DNA of 64,000 nt from Clonostachys chloroleuca (lineage: Eukaryota; Ascomycota; Sordariomycetes; Hypocreales; Bionectriaceae). Shown here piece after piece: positions 31,061 to 42,948 of this stretch. Positions within the stretch are counted from its first letter, which is position 1; every line of letters begins with the position of its first letter. Below the pieces are notes generated by a model. It ran no database searches. It saw nothing but the letters and a program-made list of their open reading frames with translations, and was not told where the DNA came from. The position numbers and the translations under genes are program-made. Location of the stretch: assembly GCA_037952775.1 (NCBI GenBank), contig JBANAY010000003.1, forward strand, positions 33,418,001-33,482,000. Reading direction: 5' to 3'.

Positions 31061-33312
31061 GGCTTTCGTGACAACAATTGTTTCAGGCTTGCCGCGCTGC
31101 GTGGGGAACGTTGGGGAAAGCTTGTCCTACCACACGAATGGACGGTCGATGATATCAACGATTCGTCCCAACTGGAGGGAGGTATCAGTCGTCAGGATCG
31201 CTTCGGATCGAGAGGCGACGAGAGCCCCCAGTTTGCATGCGCAGGTCAGGGGGCACGAGGTCAAGCCTACGTCGCTCAGCGACACGTATCATGGGAGGAT
31301 CCGCCTCGATATCACCGATTCGCCCGATGGTGGAGTTGTTGCAGGAATTGACAAGCTGTGCTTTGCAAAGGACGGATGCAGGTTGATGCGGGAGGAGGAG
31401 GCGCAATGGGGCGAGGCGGGAAACGAGCGAGCGAGCGAGCGACAGGTCCTGGCGAAATGTGGTGCCGGCGCAATGCTGGATATCAGGGTCAGGACAGGCT
31501 GCTCGTGGTCCGTGGCCAAGGATGCATGTGCATGGACAAACTCAAAAGAAAGCACGGCCAAACCCACGCAATGAGGGGAGGGGAGAGGTCGGTGCAAGGC
31601 AGGAGTGACTCTGATCCTAGACGGGATCTAGAGGCGACGGCCTAAAACTTGAGCCGGCAGTGAAAATCTTCGAGAAGAACTACGACTATTTGCTGCGGCG
31701 CCGGCAAGCCACACGGGTGCCTAGGCTGATCTTGAGAGCGACAGCGGTACCTGACTTAACTTACTTATATGGTCCGTCGACCCGCACCGGATTGACCCAG
31801 ATTGAGCTGGGTGAAATTGGATTGGATGCCCTGGCTGGGACACAACGGCGCTCTCTAATAAGGTGTCTGGGTGTGCAGAGTGCAGAGGACCTACCCGGCC
31901 ACGCAGGATTTCCGTTGGGGCCATGCGATCCAATCCTGCTTAAGGTAGGTCTTTAGGAAATTATCTGGGCGACAGGGGCCGACAACGAGGTTCGTCAGGG
32001 GTTCGTGCTGTGGCCGGGACGGGTCCAGATGGAAATTGGTGGTGCAGACGGGCAAAGGTTACGTTAGGTAAGTGAAGTAAAGTGCTTTCCTTGGTGGGTT
32101 AGGCGAGCGGCATTAGCTGGCTCCTTTTGGGTTTGACGGCGGCTCGTATCAAATCCAAATCCATAGTTCACGTTCGCATTGTGCTACCCTAAAAGTACTG
32201 CCATCGCCAACACCATCTCCCCCTCAACCTGCATTTCCCCGGCGGCAAGAGAAAGTGCACCTCTCATGTATACGATGCAATGATTCCGTCGGGAGCCCAA
32301 AGCGCCTGGTATCCTTCGGATAGTCCGTCAAGGTAGCATCGCAAGTCAACTAAATACTGACAGCACGGACGCGATATCAGTAAGACCTATCAGTCCCCCC
32401 CACACGTCGAGCCGAGCACGCAATTACACTTGATCGTGATTTCTATTGATCCGAGTTCAATACTCTGCACATCGCCGACGAATGTACACGTCAGGGCCAG
32501 ACCAGAAATTCAGGGTCAAAAACAATATTCGTGAATCGATTCCTCACCGTGACCAAGAATGAAATCATATGATGCAACTCTCAGTACTAGCCAACCACCT
32601 GGGCCACATCGCGTCACATCGCGCATGCACACCTTCGCATGATCCCTGACCGTGACCCTCCAACTCAATACATTTCTAGAGCCTTGACCGAAGCCAGCCC
32701 AAATTCCTCGCTCATTCCGGAGTCAGCAAGCTGGGTGGCATCCTTGGCCATGGAGACCCCGCCAGGCATGAGCAAGCGTCTCTAAGAGGCGGGCAAAAAG
32801 GGGGAAGACAATAGGTGGTCCTTGTACGTACAGGGTCCCCCTCGTAGTGCAACTCCAACTGCCCAGCAGTGACATCTTTGACGATAGGAGTCTTCTTCTT
32901 GCCAACACTTTGGCAATTATGAAGATCCCGGATATTATATTCTCCTGGTCTTAGCTCCCCTGCTTGCAGCCCCTTATTGACACAAGACACATTTCGGATG
33001 TTTGTCTATCATGGTGGGTAATTTTAGTAAAGAAAAAAGTCAAGTAACTATTATTTTTTTCTTTTCGTAAACTCCATGTCGCGTCCAGTTGATGTTCTCA
33101 AGTATCATATCAATTCGTTGGCCGAAATTGCCATTCTATCTCATTCCTTGCCCAAAACCCATACCTATTCGCCCCCCTTTTTGAATCCACAGCCTTTTTG
33201 TTCTTTCATTTTCCGAGGCAGCTTCTCTGTTGGTGTTCCTCGATCGTTCCTGACAATGTCGGGATCGACCCCCAAGCCCAAGACACCATGCAGGGGGCCG
33301 CTTCCGGCTCGA
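31061..33312. promoter_or_regulatory. Promoter region of the Ser-rich gene and long gap to Mtd1
   Basis: A 2.25 kb gap between two minus-strand genes. The part adjacent to 31061 should hold the promoter of the Ser-rich gene. A short GCGA tandem run occurs near 31434-31441. From 33000 to 33312 the sequence is T-rich and probably 3' flank of Mtd1. No coding frame with protein character was found. Confidence 0.4.
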
Positions 33313-34466
33313 TTAACCTTCAGCAAAGGCCTGGAGCTTGGCCTGAATCTTGCTGTCTGAGGCATCCTTGGCAGGACGGTTGGCAATCAAACGCTATACA
33401 ATGGTTTTAGAAATCAGCTGCATTCAGGTTACAAATCCTGGGTAACTTACCACAAGGTTCCTGAGGAGGATGGCGATGGTGACCTTGCCAACGGAAGGCA
33501 CGTAGATGGAGGCCTTTTCCTTGACGGCGGGCCCATCGAAGTTCCGGTGCGAAGAGAAGTTGATGCACACAGCACCCTCTCGGATGAGCTCGGTGGGCAC
33601 CTTGTACGACTCGACCGGCACACCGGAGATGATGACGTCGCTCAGAGGCAGGACCTGCTCCAGGCCCCAACCCTCCTTGTCTTCGACCTTGTGACGGGGC
33701 TGCTTGATACCCTGACCTCTAGTGAAGAGCTGAACGCCCGTGACATCGACTGAGTAGACGGTTGCTCCGTCGTTGGCGAGGAGGGCGGCGAGCGGGCGGC
33801 CGTTGACCTCGGAGCGGTTGATGACGGTGATGGTCTTGCCGTAAAGACGATTTCCAACGGCCAGGATGGGGTTGTAGATCTGAAGATACTCAAGGATCTT
33901 GACACAGGCCAGAGGGGTGCATGGCAGGATGGACTTCTTGCGGTTCTCGGGGGGATCCAAGAATCGGATGTTGTGATACATGTTGTGCAAGTGCTGGAAC
34001 CGCATGCCCTCGACGTCCTTGCTGAGGCTCACAGTCTCCTGCACATACTTATCGTGGGTGGGGTTCTTGGGGAAGATGGGATAGTAGACGATGATGCCGT
34101 CTACGCTCTCTTCCTCGTTTGCCTTCATGATCTCCTCCTCGAGGAGTTCCTTGTCTACGTTTCGAAGGTCAAACTTGAATCCACTGCAGGCAGAGAGTGG
34201 TAAGTGCGTGCCCTACACGAGACCAAGAGGAAGTTTTTGGATGTAATCTGCTCATGCACTCACTTGTCCTCGCATGTCTTCTTAGACCACTCCGCATACT
34301 TGACAGCGTGAGGGTCACCATTGGCCAGGAAGGCAGCGAGCGTGGGCTCCCCGCTGCCAGACTCCTGGATCGTGGCCAGAGTCTCTCTGACCTCTTGCAG
34401 AAGGTTCTTAGCGATAGTTTCTGCGGTGATGACCCTGCAAGTCTTGGGAACCTCGGCGGAAGCCAT
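33313..34466 (-). CDS. MTD1: NAD-dependent 5,10-methylenetetrahydrofolate dehydrogenase
   Basis: Exons 34264-34466, 33451-34183 and 33313-33393 (introns 34184-34263 and 33394-33450) encode 338 residues. The start MASAEVPKTCRVITAETIAKN and motifs VDGIIVYYPIFP, ILPCTPLACVKILE, TITVINRSEVNGRPLAALL, GATVYSVDVTG and VPSVGKVTIAILLRNLV match the monofunctional, NAD-using Mtd1 of yeast. The C1-THF synthase form carries extra synthetase domains that are absent here. It oxidises 5,10-methylene-THF to 5,10-methenyl-THF in the cytosol and feeds one-carbon units to purine synthesis. The NRSEVNGRPLAALL segment is the nucleotide-binding turn. The last exon is 27 codons, ending KLQAFAEG. SAM synthetase, also in one-carbon metabolism, lies 10 kb away but is not co-arranged. 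Confidence 0.93.
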
Positions 34467-37400
34467 GGCGACGTCTATAAAATCCTTGGCCTGCCTAGCG
34501 TCAGCGACACTGCCGAATCACCAAAAGTGCCGTCTGCAGACCGCGTCTCTCTCGGGAGGCGTCCCGACTCACTCACCTGCAAAGGGACTGATGCTATAGA
34601 GAGACCCCACTACTGACGATGCAATTGTAGGGGTGTGGTGAAAGCTACCCGCACCGCGCTTGGAGGGGTCAAATGCTGGACTGAGAATCTAAGCGTCCTG
34701 TTATTATGAATGAGAGAAAATAAGGCCAAGTCCTGAGCTTCTTCAAGGCGAAAGAAAAAAAACGGGGTGGAGCATGAGTCAAAAATGCATACCTACTCCT
34801 CTTTGCGATTATTTTTTTTGCACTTAGGTCATTCCCTGCTTCCAGTATGGCCCTCACTCCGAACTCGTTCTGTTGCCCGTTGTAAGGATGGCAAGAAAAA
34901 AATTCATTGGATCGATACTACATTCTTGTCCGGTTAAAGTTTAGCCTGCGATAATATAAAGGGACATGGAAATTCAGCGATTGGCTGCCGGTAGTTCGCT
35001 GTAAAGACAAGCGCTTATGCTGAAATAACCTGCAGTAATGGCTATCACAGCCACTAACAACCCCAATGGCCAGTGTAACCATTCAATTGAAATAATGGAA
35101 TTCCGGGAAATATGTTGTCCATACAAGTAATTAGGTAGATGCCGACGCTGAGCAAAATGTGCAGATGTGGAGCATGTGAATAGCCGCTTGCTAGCTGCTG
35201 GCCCACTTGAGATCCGGCCAGAAACCATGGCGAGAACTCTAGATAACGGCGCGATCGTTTCTAAAACACTGACAGCGGAGAGTCAAAAGGAAAGTGTAAA
35301 TCTGTTCAAGACATGTTGCCGCTGTGAGACGTCCACTAAGATAAACACGACCAGCCACAGCCCCTTTGGTATGAGGAAAGCCTCGACCTACCCCAGACTG
35401 ATCAAGCAAACTGTGGTGTTTGCTTCGAGGAAGGAATCTATCCACGATTCGCGGACTTCTTGAAGTGTGTAATAGTCGAATGTCCTCTGTAGTGGATGAT
35501 ACATGATTTAATAACCATATTTGGTCGCAAGAAACCCTTTGCGGCATCCTATGTTACAGACTTCAATTTGACTTGGGCATTCCTGAAGTGTACTGTCTGC
35601 TGGTGTGAACATACAACTGTTACGATCATATGTCTCAAGTTGACTTGATATACCCTGTATCATTGTTTTTCACATGTTTGTGACGAACATGTCTGCACTC
35701 CAATCAACTTAGAGATTGAAATTTGGACGATGGTATCAAACTCTACGGGAAAACCAAACCCAGGCTTTCATGGCTGAGTTTGCTATCCGGTGCGCTTAGA
35801 TATGCACCTTACTCCTGAGAATTCCTGTCCCAGGCATATCTCTTACTTGTAGATAGTCACTGAGGAACGCTTTTGTGGTCTCGAGGGGGGGGGGGGGGGG
35901 CGCAGTCGAGGAGACTACAATTAAATCCTAGACCATTGGGCTCATACGCAGTTAATTGAGCGACGTTGAAACCGGCACACTCAAACATAAACCTGATTAT
36001 TCTGAAGTCTATGTCCATGATTAGTATTTGTCATATTATTGAGCGCCAATAATAAATATTCAAGAGCCAATACATTGTTAACCATCATCTTATATTGCCG
36101 TACTGTCCCACTTATTGCAGAAAGTGCGCTGCACATAGCTGCTCTTCAATCTGAAGGAAAGTATCCGAAGGCTGGTAACGTTTCAATATGAGTACTATTT
36201 ACAGCACGAAACGACGATTCCTCTGCTTACGGCTCGGATTCACGGTTCTCCCGACTGTTCCTATTGAGTGAATGGAACGTCAGATATTACTAAAGGCGAT
36301 GCCACACCTCGCACCACTTACGCATGAGTGTGTGGTGGAACTTGTTGGACTGCAGCAAGTGAGATCCCCCTTTCTGCAGCACACTCCCTGTCATCATGCA
36401 GCCATGTCCCGCGTCACAGCAGGACCCGACCAATCAGAGCAGCAGCGCGGCTTATGCCGCTCGCTCACCCAGGCACCTTTTTGCCCGGCGGGCATGCATT
36501 CGCGATGCCAGCTCAAACACCTGGTATGATCCTTCGCTCATGGCACGGCAATGTGATACAAGCAAGACGCGCGCGCAGTCCATCTAGGCCCGAGCTGCAG
36601 GTTACTGAGCGCTTGGACCGCCGTGCGAGGGCAGAGAAGCAATTAACGCGCGGGCGCGTACCAGCGCAGGCACTCGCTTCGTGTACACACCCAGTGGCAC
36701 CCACCCATAGAGTCGACTATCGAATGCCCGGGCGAATAACTAACGAAGCCAGCCGCAAAGCCTTCAGAAGTGCGTTCCAGCCTCACCCTAGCAACGCCCC
36801 ACACCCTGCTATCCTCTCTGTCGTCCCAAGCGTACACAAGAGGCTGTCGCAAAGCAAGACAAGCCGGTCGGAAAGGCAAGACAGTCTCTCCATGAAACGA
36901 AAATGTGCGCGGGCGGCCGCAGCGAGGCCATGAGACATGCAGGTCGGGGATGACGCCCATGTCTCCGTTGTTGGTATGTTTAGAAACATAGGCATATATG
37001 CTATGATCGTCATACAGATTCGTGCTACATCATGTCGCATATCTGAGACAGCCCAAAAAAAGTCGATGTGGTGACGACATCATGGACTTTCGTCCCTGAA
37101 AGATCAAGCAGACATATGCTCTTTCGTCACGGCTAACTTCATCTTTTTCCATGCCTATACTATCACACATATGCACTAACAAGGTAGTGCCAAAAAAAGC
37201 CTGGGACGAGGCGGATTTGTGAGGCGAACGCACATGGAAGGAAGAATTTCAAGGATCCGGTTGTAGAGTAAAGGTTCCCTAGTCGCACATCAAACAGTCT
37301 AAGTCGTGTGACAAAGCAGCTTCCACCCAGATCTACGTAATGGGGATTCTCACAGTGAAGCATTCACATGCGCTGTTGGGACGAACCTTTTTTTAATATA

Positions 37401-37712
37401 TTTTTATTATCATTGAGATATTATAGTCATTAGAAAAATGGCAGAGAACCAGACATGTCATAAGAAAAAATACGCATCATGATCACCAAGCCCAGAATAA
37501 AAGATCATATCAAACGGCGTATCCTATTGATGTGGCGGGTGTTTCGAGAACGAAGTAAGCGCCACAAAGGCACATCGTATTGACATCCAAGAAAGAGATT
37601 CCAACCTCACTCCATTTCCAACGAAAACTATGTGCAAGAGAGACGACGTAACGCCTTCATATGCGAAGAAACGACCAAGATATGAAACCTAGCAAATCCG
37701 AACTGCAACTTC
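34467..37712. other. 3.2 kb gap with Mtd1 promoter and a G16 tract
   Basis: The left part is the Mtd1 promoter. The middle is AT-rich and contains a run of 16 G at 35885-35900. A GC-richer patch at 36330-36940 has frames open on both strands but with random composition. The right end (37380-37712) is AT-rich and suits the 3' UTR of the GPI-protein gene. No gene or RNA recognised. Confidence 0.4.
35885..35900 (+). repeat. G16 mononucleotide tract
   Basis: Sixteen consecutive G residues in intergenic AT-rich DNA. Such runs are prone to slippage and can form G-quadruplexes; their written length in an assembly is often inexact. Confidence 0.9.
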
Positions 37713-38471
37713 TTACAGAAGGAGAGCAGCGGCAACACCACCGAAGACGGCGACGATACCGGCACCGACGTGAGGAGCGGCAGCAGTGGGGATAGGAGCG
37801 GAAGAGCCAGTGGGGACGCTGCCCTTGGTGGTGGTGGGGAGAGCACCAGTGGGCTTGTAGGTAGGGACAACGGTGGAGTTGGAGATCTTGGTGGTCCAGC
37901 TAGCAGTGCCGTTGCCAGGAGCAGCGGAGGTGACGACATCAGGAGGGCAAGAGGTCAGGGTGACGGTCTTGACACCGGAGGCAGTGACAACGGGGACAGA
38001 AGCAGAGGTGGTGACGGCGGCGGAGCTGGAGGCAACACCACCCTTGATGGAGAAGCGCTGAGAGTACTGGTAGATGGAAGTGTTGGCCTCCCAGGTGAAG
38101 ACAAGACCGTAAGCGGCCTTGTCACCGAGGTTGGAAGCGACGTTCCAGGTCCATGACAGAGCAGAGTTGTCGAGACCGGCTGGAAGGACTGTTAGCTATT
38201 TGCCTGAACAAAACTAAGAACTGGACAATTACATACTGACGAGGGGCTCGCCGATGGGGACGAGGGTGTTAGCATCAGCACCACCAATCAGGTGGATCTT
38301 GATGGTACCGGTCTGGTACTTGGCGGGAGCGGACCAGGTGACCTTGAAAGGCTGGCCGGCCTGGACGACGGTACCCTCAGCAGGAGTGTAGACGGGGTCG
38401 AAGTCGGCAGTCTGCGCAAGAGCAGAGGCAGCGAAGGCCAGGACGGCAGCGGCGGCAGAGAAGAAACGCAT
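37713..38471 (-). CDS. Kre9/Knh1-like Ser/Thr-rich GPI-anchored wall protein
   Basis: Exons 38237-38471 and 37713-38188 (48 nt intron, gtatgt...gctaacag) encode 236 residues. The first ~19 residues (MRFFSAAAAVLAFAASALA) are a signal peptide. A ~100-residue domain follows with DPVYTPAEGTVVQAGQPFKV, TWSAPAKYQTGTIKIHLIGG, LSWTWNV and YGLVFTW, matching the beta-sandwich N-terminal domain of Kre9/Knh1-type wall proteins. After RFSIKGG comes a Ser/Thr/Val-rich stretch with N-glycosylation sites (NGTAS, NSTVV). The hydrophobic end VGAGIVAVFGGVAAALLL is a GPI-attachment signal, so the mature protein should be on the plasma membrane or in the wall. These proteins are abundant in filamentous fungi and most have no proven biochemical role. 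The codon use is strongly biased to C-ending codons, suggesting high expression. Confidence 0.88.
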
Positions 38472-41351
38472 TTTGATTGATTTAATGGGGTAAATCGGGT
38501 TATTTGTCTGTGAGATTGACCGGGGCGGTTGTCGAAACGACAGAGAGAGACTGAGATTATATTAAAAGAATGTGGTAGGCAGAAGCCAGGTGCAAAGAGC
38601 GACTATTAGACAACCGGTTGGTATGTTCGTTGACGGTGAAGAAAAGAGAAAGAAAGTCAGAACAAAAAGTGCGGAGGACGGCTCCTAAAAAGTGTCTCAG
38701 TCGTCACGTTGGAATGTCGAGGAGGCCACGCTGAGGCTGGGGGCCCCACCCAGAGATGCCGCATGCTTGGGAGAACTTGGGAGGAGAGAGGGGCGAGCGA
38801 GATGAGCTGACCCAGAGCGGGTCGCCGAATTGTCCACTGGCCTGCTCTGTGACCCGCTTGGCAGGGGCAATCAATTAACTCGTCTGTACTAATTTGCAGG
38901 GGTCAGGCATAGAGCGGTATCGAGGCCCGAAATTGGCCCTACTAGGATGCCAGCAGCAGGTCCTTCGCCCACAGTACGTGCCCGGTCTGACGGCATTTTC
39001 CAATAGCACCTCAGCCTGGCCGTAAGGCCAATCTGCAAGCAGGCAAGTGTCATGTCGACGGATGGCCCTAGCTGGGCGTTGGACCGGCCGCCGGCCCATC
39101 ACATTCTCCCCATAGTCGAGATGAGATGGAGCTGCTTAATTAGGGGCTTCATAATTGGCCCCTGGATCGTGCCAAGTAGCTCTATTATGATATACTCTCG
39201 TACAGCGAGATTGGAGCTAGTTAGCAGCCGGCATGGCTCCAGTTGCGCGCCGGCGTGGTGATGGACGAGCAGTCCATAGTGCTTGCCTCGCTGGTACACA
39301 GCACAGCTCTGGAGCCCCTCACCTCCCTCTTAGGGCATGGATCGTCAGGAACGTTTGCCAGAATCGGCGTGGGCGCCCCTCGGTTCTAGTTCAGGCACCG
39401 CACTTCCCATTCGTCAGAGAGCTTAGAGAGCTCCCCTGTGGATAGGTAAGCGCTGGTGTGCTACTGCATTGTACCTGCATCCCCCATTCCTGTTTGTAAG
39501 GGCCGTGATTGGACAGATTGCTCATGACCCATGACCACATCCCAATGTCAGCAGCATCGGCTCAGCGTATTAGGCCAAGGCAGCATCAATCTTTAATTTG
39601 CCTTTCCACCCATTCACAGGGATGGGATAACAGGCTATTACCACAGGTTGGCCATTGCGGTGAGGTAGCGTCGGCGTCCCCCTCTTGTTTGCCGTTCTAT
39701 TTTTTACCGCTCGGCCATACCAGTGCATAATGACTTCGTACCATCATTTGCCTGTTATCTTAATCCCTCCCGCTAGATGGGTTGGTCTGCCTTAGCGATG
39801 GCAACATGCTACTCATGTCAACATGGTCGGCGATCATGGCCGTGCCAGGGCCGAGTTCTCAGATGGATGACCCACGCTCGATTCCATCATCTGAAAGGGG
39901 GATCAATCATGGCGACACGATGACTGGCATGTTGGCTAGTGTTGCTAGAGAGCTTTTGGTTTGATTGTCGCCAGCAACCACTCCATCCAATCCGGGCACG
40001 ACATGCTATATTGCATGACGTGACATGTTCCAGCGCATGCCAGATGATGATCCTCAGAGGCTTAGATGTCAAATGATGCACGCCAATGTGGCTTTTCTTC
40101 AATGGTTCTAAGACACCGGGCGCCTCTGTCCTTCAGTGGTCAGTCAGCCCTACCCCATCTCTGGCGATATCCGTCTGATGGATGGAAGCCCCTGCTCACA
40201 GTCGTGTGATGTTATGCAATCCTCAACGGCTTAACATGGTTCTGATAGGCAGGTTGCCGCTTATTTCCTTTGTCGCCACTTTCCAAAAGGAGGACCCATG
40301 TAACCCATGTACCACACAGCAATTGTGCCCCCTGATTGAACGAGTTGACTGCCAGAAAGGAAAGAAATTTCTCATTCGCCTCCGATGGCCAGTAAGGACC
40401 GATGGCGGATCCTACTGGTCCCTCTACGAGGACAGGGTGACATCGGAGGAGCCCACCGCCGACAAATCAGATTCTGGGGCTTCTAACCGACGTGATCCTG
40501 ATGATCTTCGCGCGAGATACAAAGATCCAACTTAGCTGATATCTTGGAAACGCTGCTAATGCACGGCTGTGTCCCTGATTAATAGGCTTTCTATCCTGAT
40601 AGGGCCATGGTCCGCATGCCGAAGCCTATCGCCTCGTTTTTCGTTATTACAAGGAGATTTATTTTATTTTATTTTCATCCCACTCGCTCGCCATCGCACG
40701 CCACGGCCGCCACTTGGATCCGGGCATCCATGTCCAGACCACCATGCCTGTCCATTTCACCTTGTTGCTCGAAGTCTCGGTGTAGAAGCGTGGAGTGCCC
40801 AGTTCCCCATTCCATCCGAACCCTGTCCGCCCACTTGACCAGGATATGTCTCTCGACAATGGCGACCGCGCGCAATATTATGTCTCGTGCCATAGGTCCC
40901 AGGACACACAACGTAAAAGATCCCACCGAAAGAGACAAAGCCCACATAATACATATCAACCACGTCAGATGTCGGATGCTACGTTGCCCTCACTCGAATC
41001 GTTCAATGCTGTGTGTATACGTAGCTGGCACCCAATATATTGCCTGAAGCCAAGCTTTGGCGGCCTGCACGGGGGACCGCCTTGCTAGCTTACTTTCACA
41101 AAATCTAGACTGCGGAACAATTAACTTTGAAACAATGACAAACGGGTGAGGAATCTGGACCGCTCACCTTCAGGTCTTTTGCTCTGCGCTATATTGGCCT
41201 TGTACATGCTCCCACAGCTTCCCCACCTGCCAATCAAGATGCTCAGCCTTAGCTTCAGCTGGACCCACCTTGGAATTCTCGTCCAGACCTCATGAACTGC
41301 TTCAATCAGTCGCGTCGCGGGGGGCACTGCCATCCAGTCTGAACCGGCACC
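38472..41351. promoter_or_regulatory. 2.9 kb divergent gap between the GPI-protein and Swd3 genes
   Basis: Start codons lie at both ends. On the GPI-protein side a TATA-like attatattaaaag sits about 85 bp beyond the ATG (38551-38569). The middle contains only short frames. The last 150 bp before 41352 are pyrimidine-rich and suit a leader. No further gene was found. Confidence 0.4.
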
Positions 41352-42948
41352 ATGACCCCTGGTTCTGAGTCTCGCGATGCAACTCCACCATTGAAGAGTC
41401 GTAGAACGGACAGCGAGTCACCTCGAACATCCAAACCCCAAGCGACGTCCGCGCCCGAAGATGACAACACTCGCTCCCGCCCGACGGACGGCCCAGACGA
41501 CCGTGGACGAAGCCAGGATGCAGGTCGCAGATCACGCGATCTGAGCGGTTCGAGGGGAAGATACTCGTCGCGGTCTCGCTCGAGGCGAGGCGATTACTCC
41601 AGGCGCAGCTCCAGGTCGCGGTCACAGTCTGGCTTCCCGTCACGGTCAAGGTCTCGTTTCGACTCCCGCTCCGGCTCACGATCGCGCTCAGGCAGCCCGA
41701 GGAGCGGACGGGATGCATCACGGTCGCGCTCCCGGAGCTCGGATCGCACACGCTCTGAGTATTCGATCCCGCAGGCCTCGCAGACGCCTCTCCCCGAGAA
41801 AACAAGGCCAAACTACAAGCCCAAGCTGGTCCTCCATGGACACACCAAACCTGTATCCCAGGTCAGAATTTCACCAAACGGCAGCTTTATAGCATCAGCA
41901 TCAGCTGATGGCACCATCCGTATATGGGATGCCGCCACGGGGAGCCACATGGATACGCTTGTCGGGCACATGGCTGGCGTTAGCTGCATTGCCTGGAGCC
42001 CTGATAGTAACACCATTGCAAGCGGCTCCGACGACAAGGCCATCCGGCTGTGGGATCGAGTTACGGGTAGACCGAAGACGACGGCGCGCAAGTCGGCGGC
42101 TGGTAACGAGATGGCTCCTCTCCGTGGACACCACAACTACATCCATTGCCTTGCCTTCTCACCCAAGGGAAATATTCTGGCCAGTGGATCCTACGATGAG
42201 GCAGTGTTCCTGTGGGATGTTCGAGCCGGAAGGCTGATGAGGAGTCTGCCTGCTCACAGTGACCCGGTCAGCGGCATTGACTTTTGTCCGGACGGCACCC
42301 TCGTCGTGAGCTGTTCTACAGATGGATTGATGTAAGTTGTAACATGACGGTCTCTTATACGGCGTGCAGCAGATGCCGTCTAAGGATCTTATACATGATA
42401 TTAATCTTTTGAATAGTCGGGTATGGGATACATCCACAGGACAATGTCTACGAACGCTAGTCCACGAAGACAACCCCGCCGTAACGCACGTATGCTTCTC
42501 ACCAAATGGTCGGTTCGTGCTCGCTTTCAACCTGGACAACTGCATTCGACTCTGGGACTACGTGGCGGGCAATGTGAAGAAGACGTACCAAGGCCATAAG
42601 AACGAAAAATTTGCCATTGGAGGCTGTTTCGCCGTCCTGGACGATGTCCCCTTTATCGCCTCGGCCAGTGAAGACGGCGGAATCGTCCTCTGGGATGTGA
42701 AGAACAAGGAGGTCCTCCAGCAGATCCCGAAACAGCACAAGGGCGTATGTTTCTGGGTGGACGTTCACGGCGACATCATGGCCAGCGCAGGTCAAGATCA
42801 CTCAGTGCGAGTGTATCGGCACGTCCGGAAGAACGGTGGATTGGTTAGGGATGGCGTTTCTGAGAATCAAAAGCTCAGCGGGGCAGAGACCGGAGGAGAG
42901 ACTGCGCTGCCCATCAGGCAGGAAGATGTCAAGATGGAGGATGCATAA
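41352..42948 (+). CDS. Swd3/WDR5-like WD40 protein with an RS-rich N-terminal extension
   Basis: Exons 41352-42331 and 42417-42948 (85 nt intron, gtaagt...aatag) encode 503 residues. From about residue 155 seven WD40 blades follow, with LVLHGHTKPVSQVRISPNG, TIRIWDAATG, AIRLWDRVTG, AVFLWDVRAG, LIRVWDTSTG, CIRLWDYVAG and GIVLWDVKNK. The pieces HEDNPAVTHVCFSPNGRFVL and YQGHKNEKFAIGG match the corresponding WDR5 blades closely, so this is best read as Swd3, the WDR5-type core subunit of the Set1/COMPASS H3K4 methyltransferase in the nucleus. Unlike animal WDR5, residues about 55-135 are packed with Ser-Arg pairs, like a splicing-factor RS domain, and should be heavily phosphorylated. The C-terminus has a short acidic/Met tail (QEDVKMEDA). 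Confidence 0.88.

Noticed and set aside
36328..36933. 201-residue plus-strand frame
   Set aside because: Composition is that of random GC-rich sequence (Arg/Pro/Ser/His), with no splice or leader signals and no motif.
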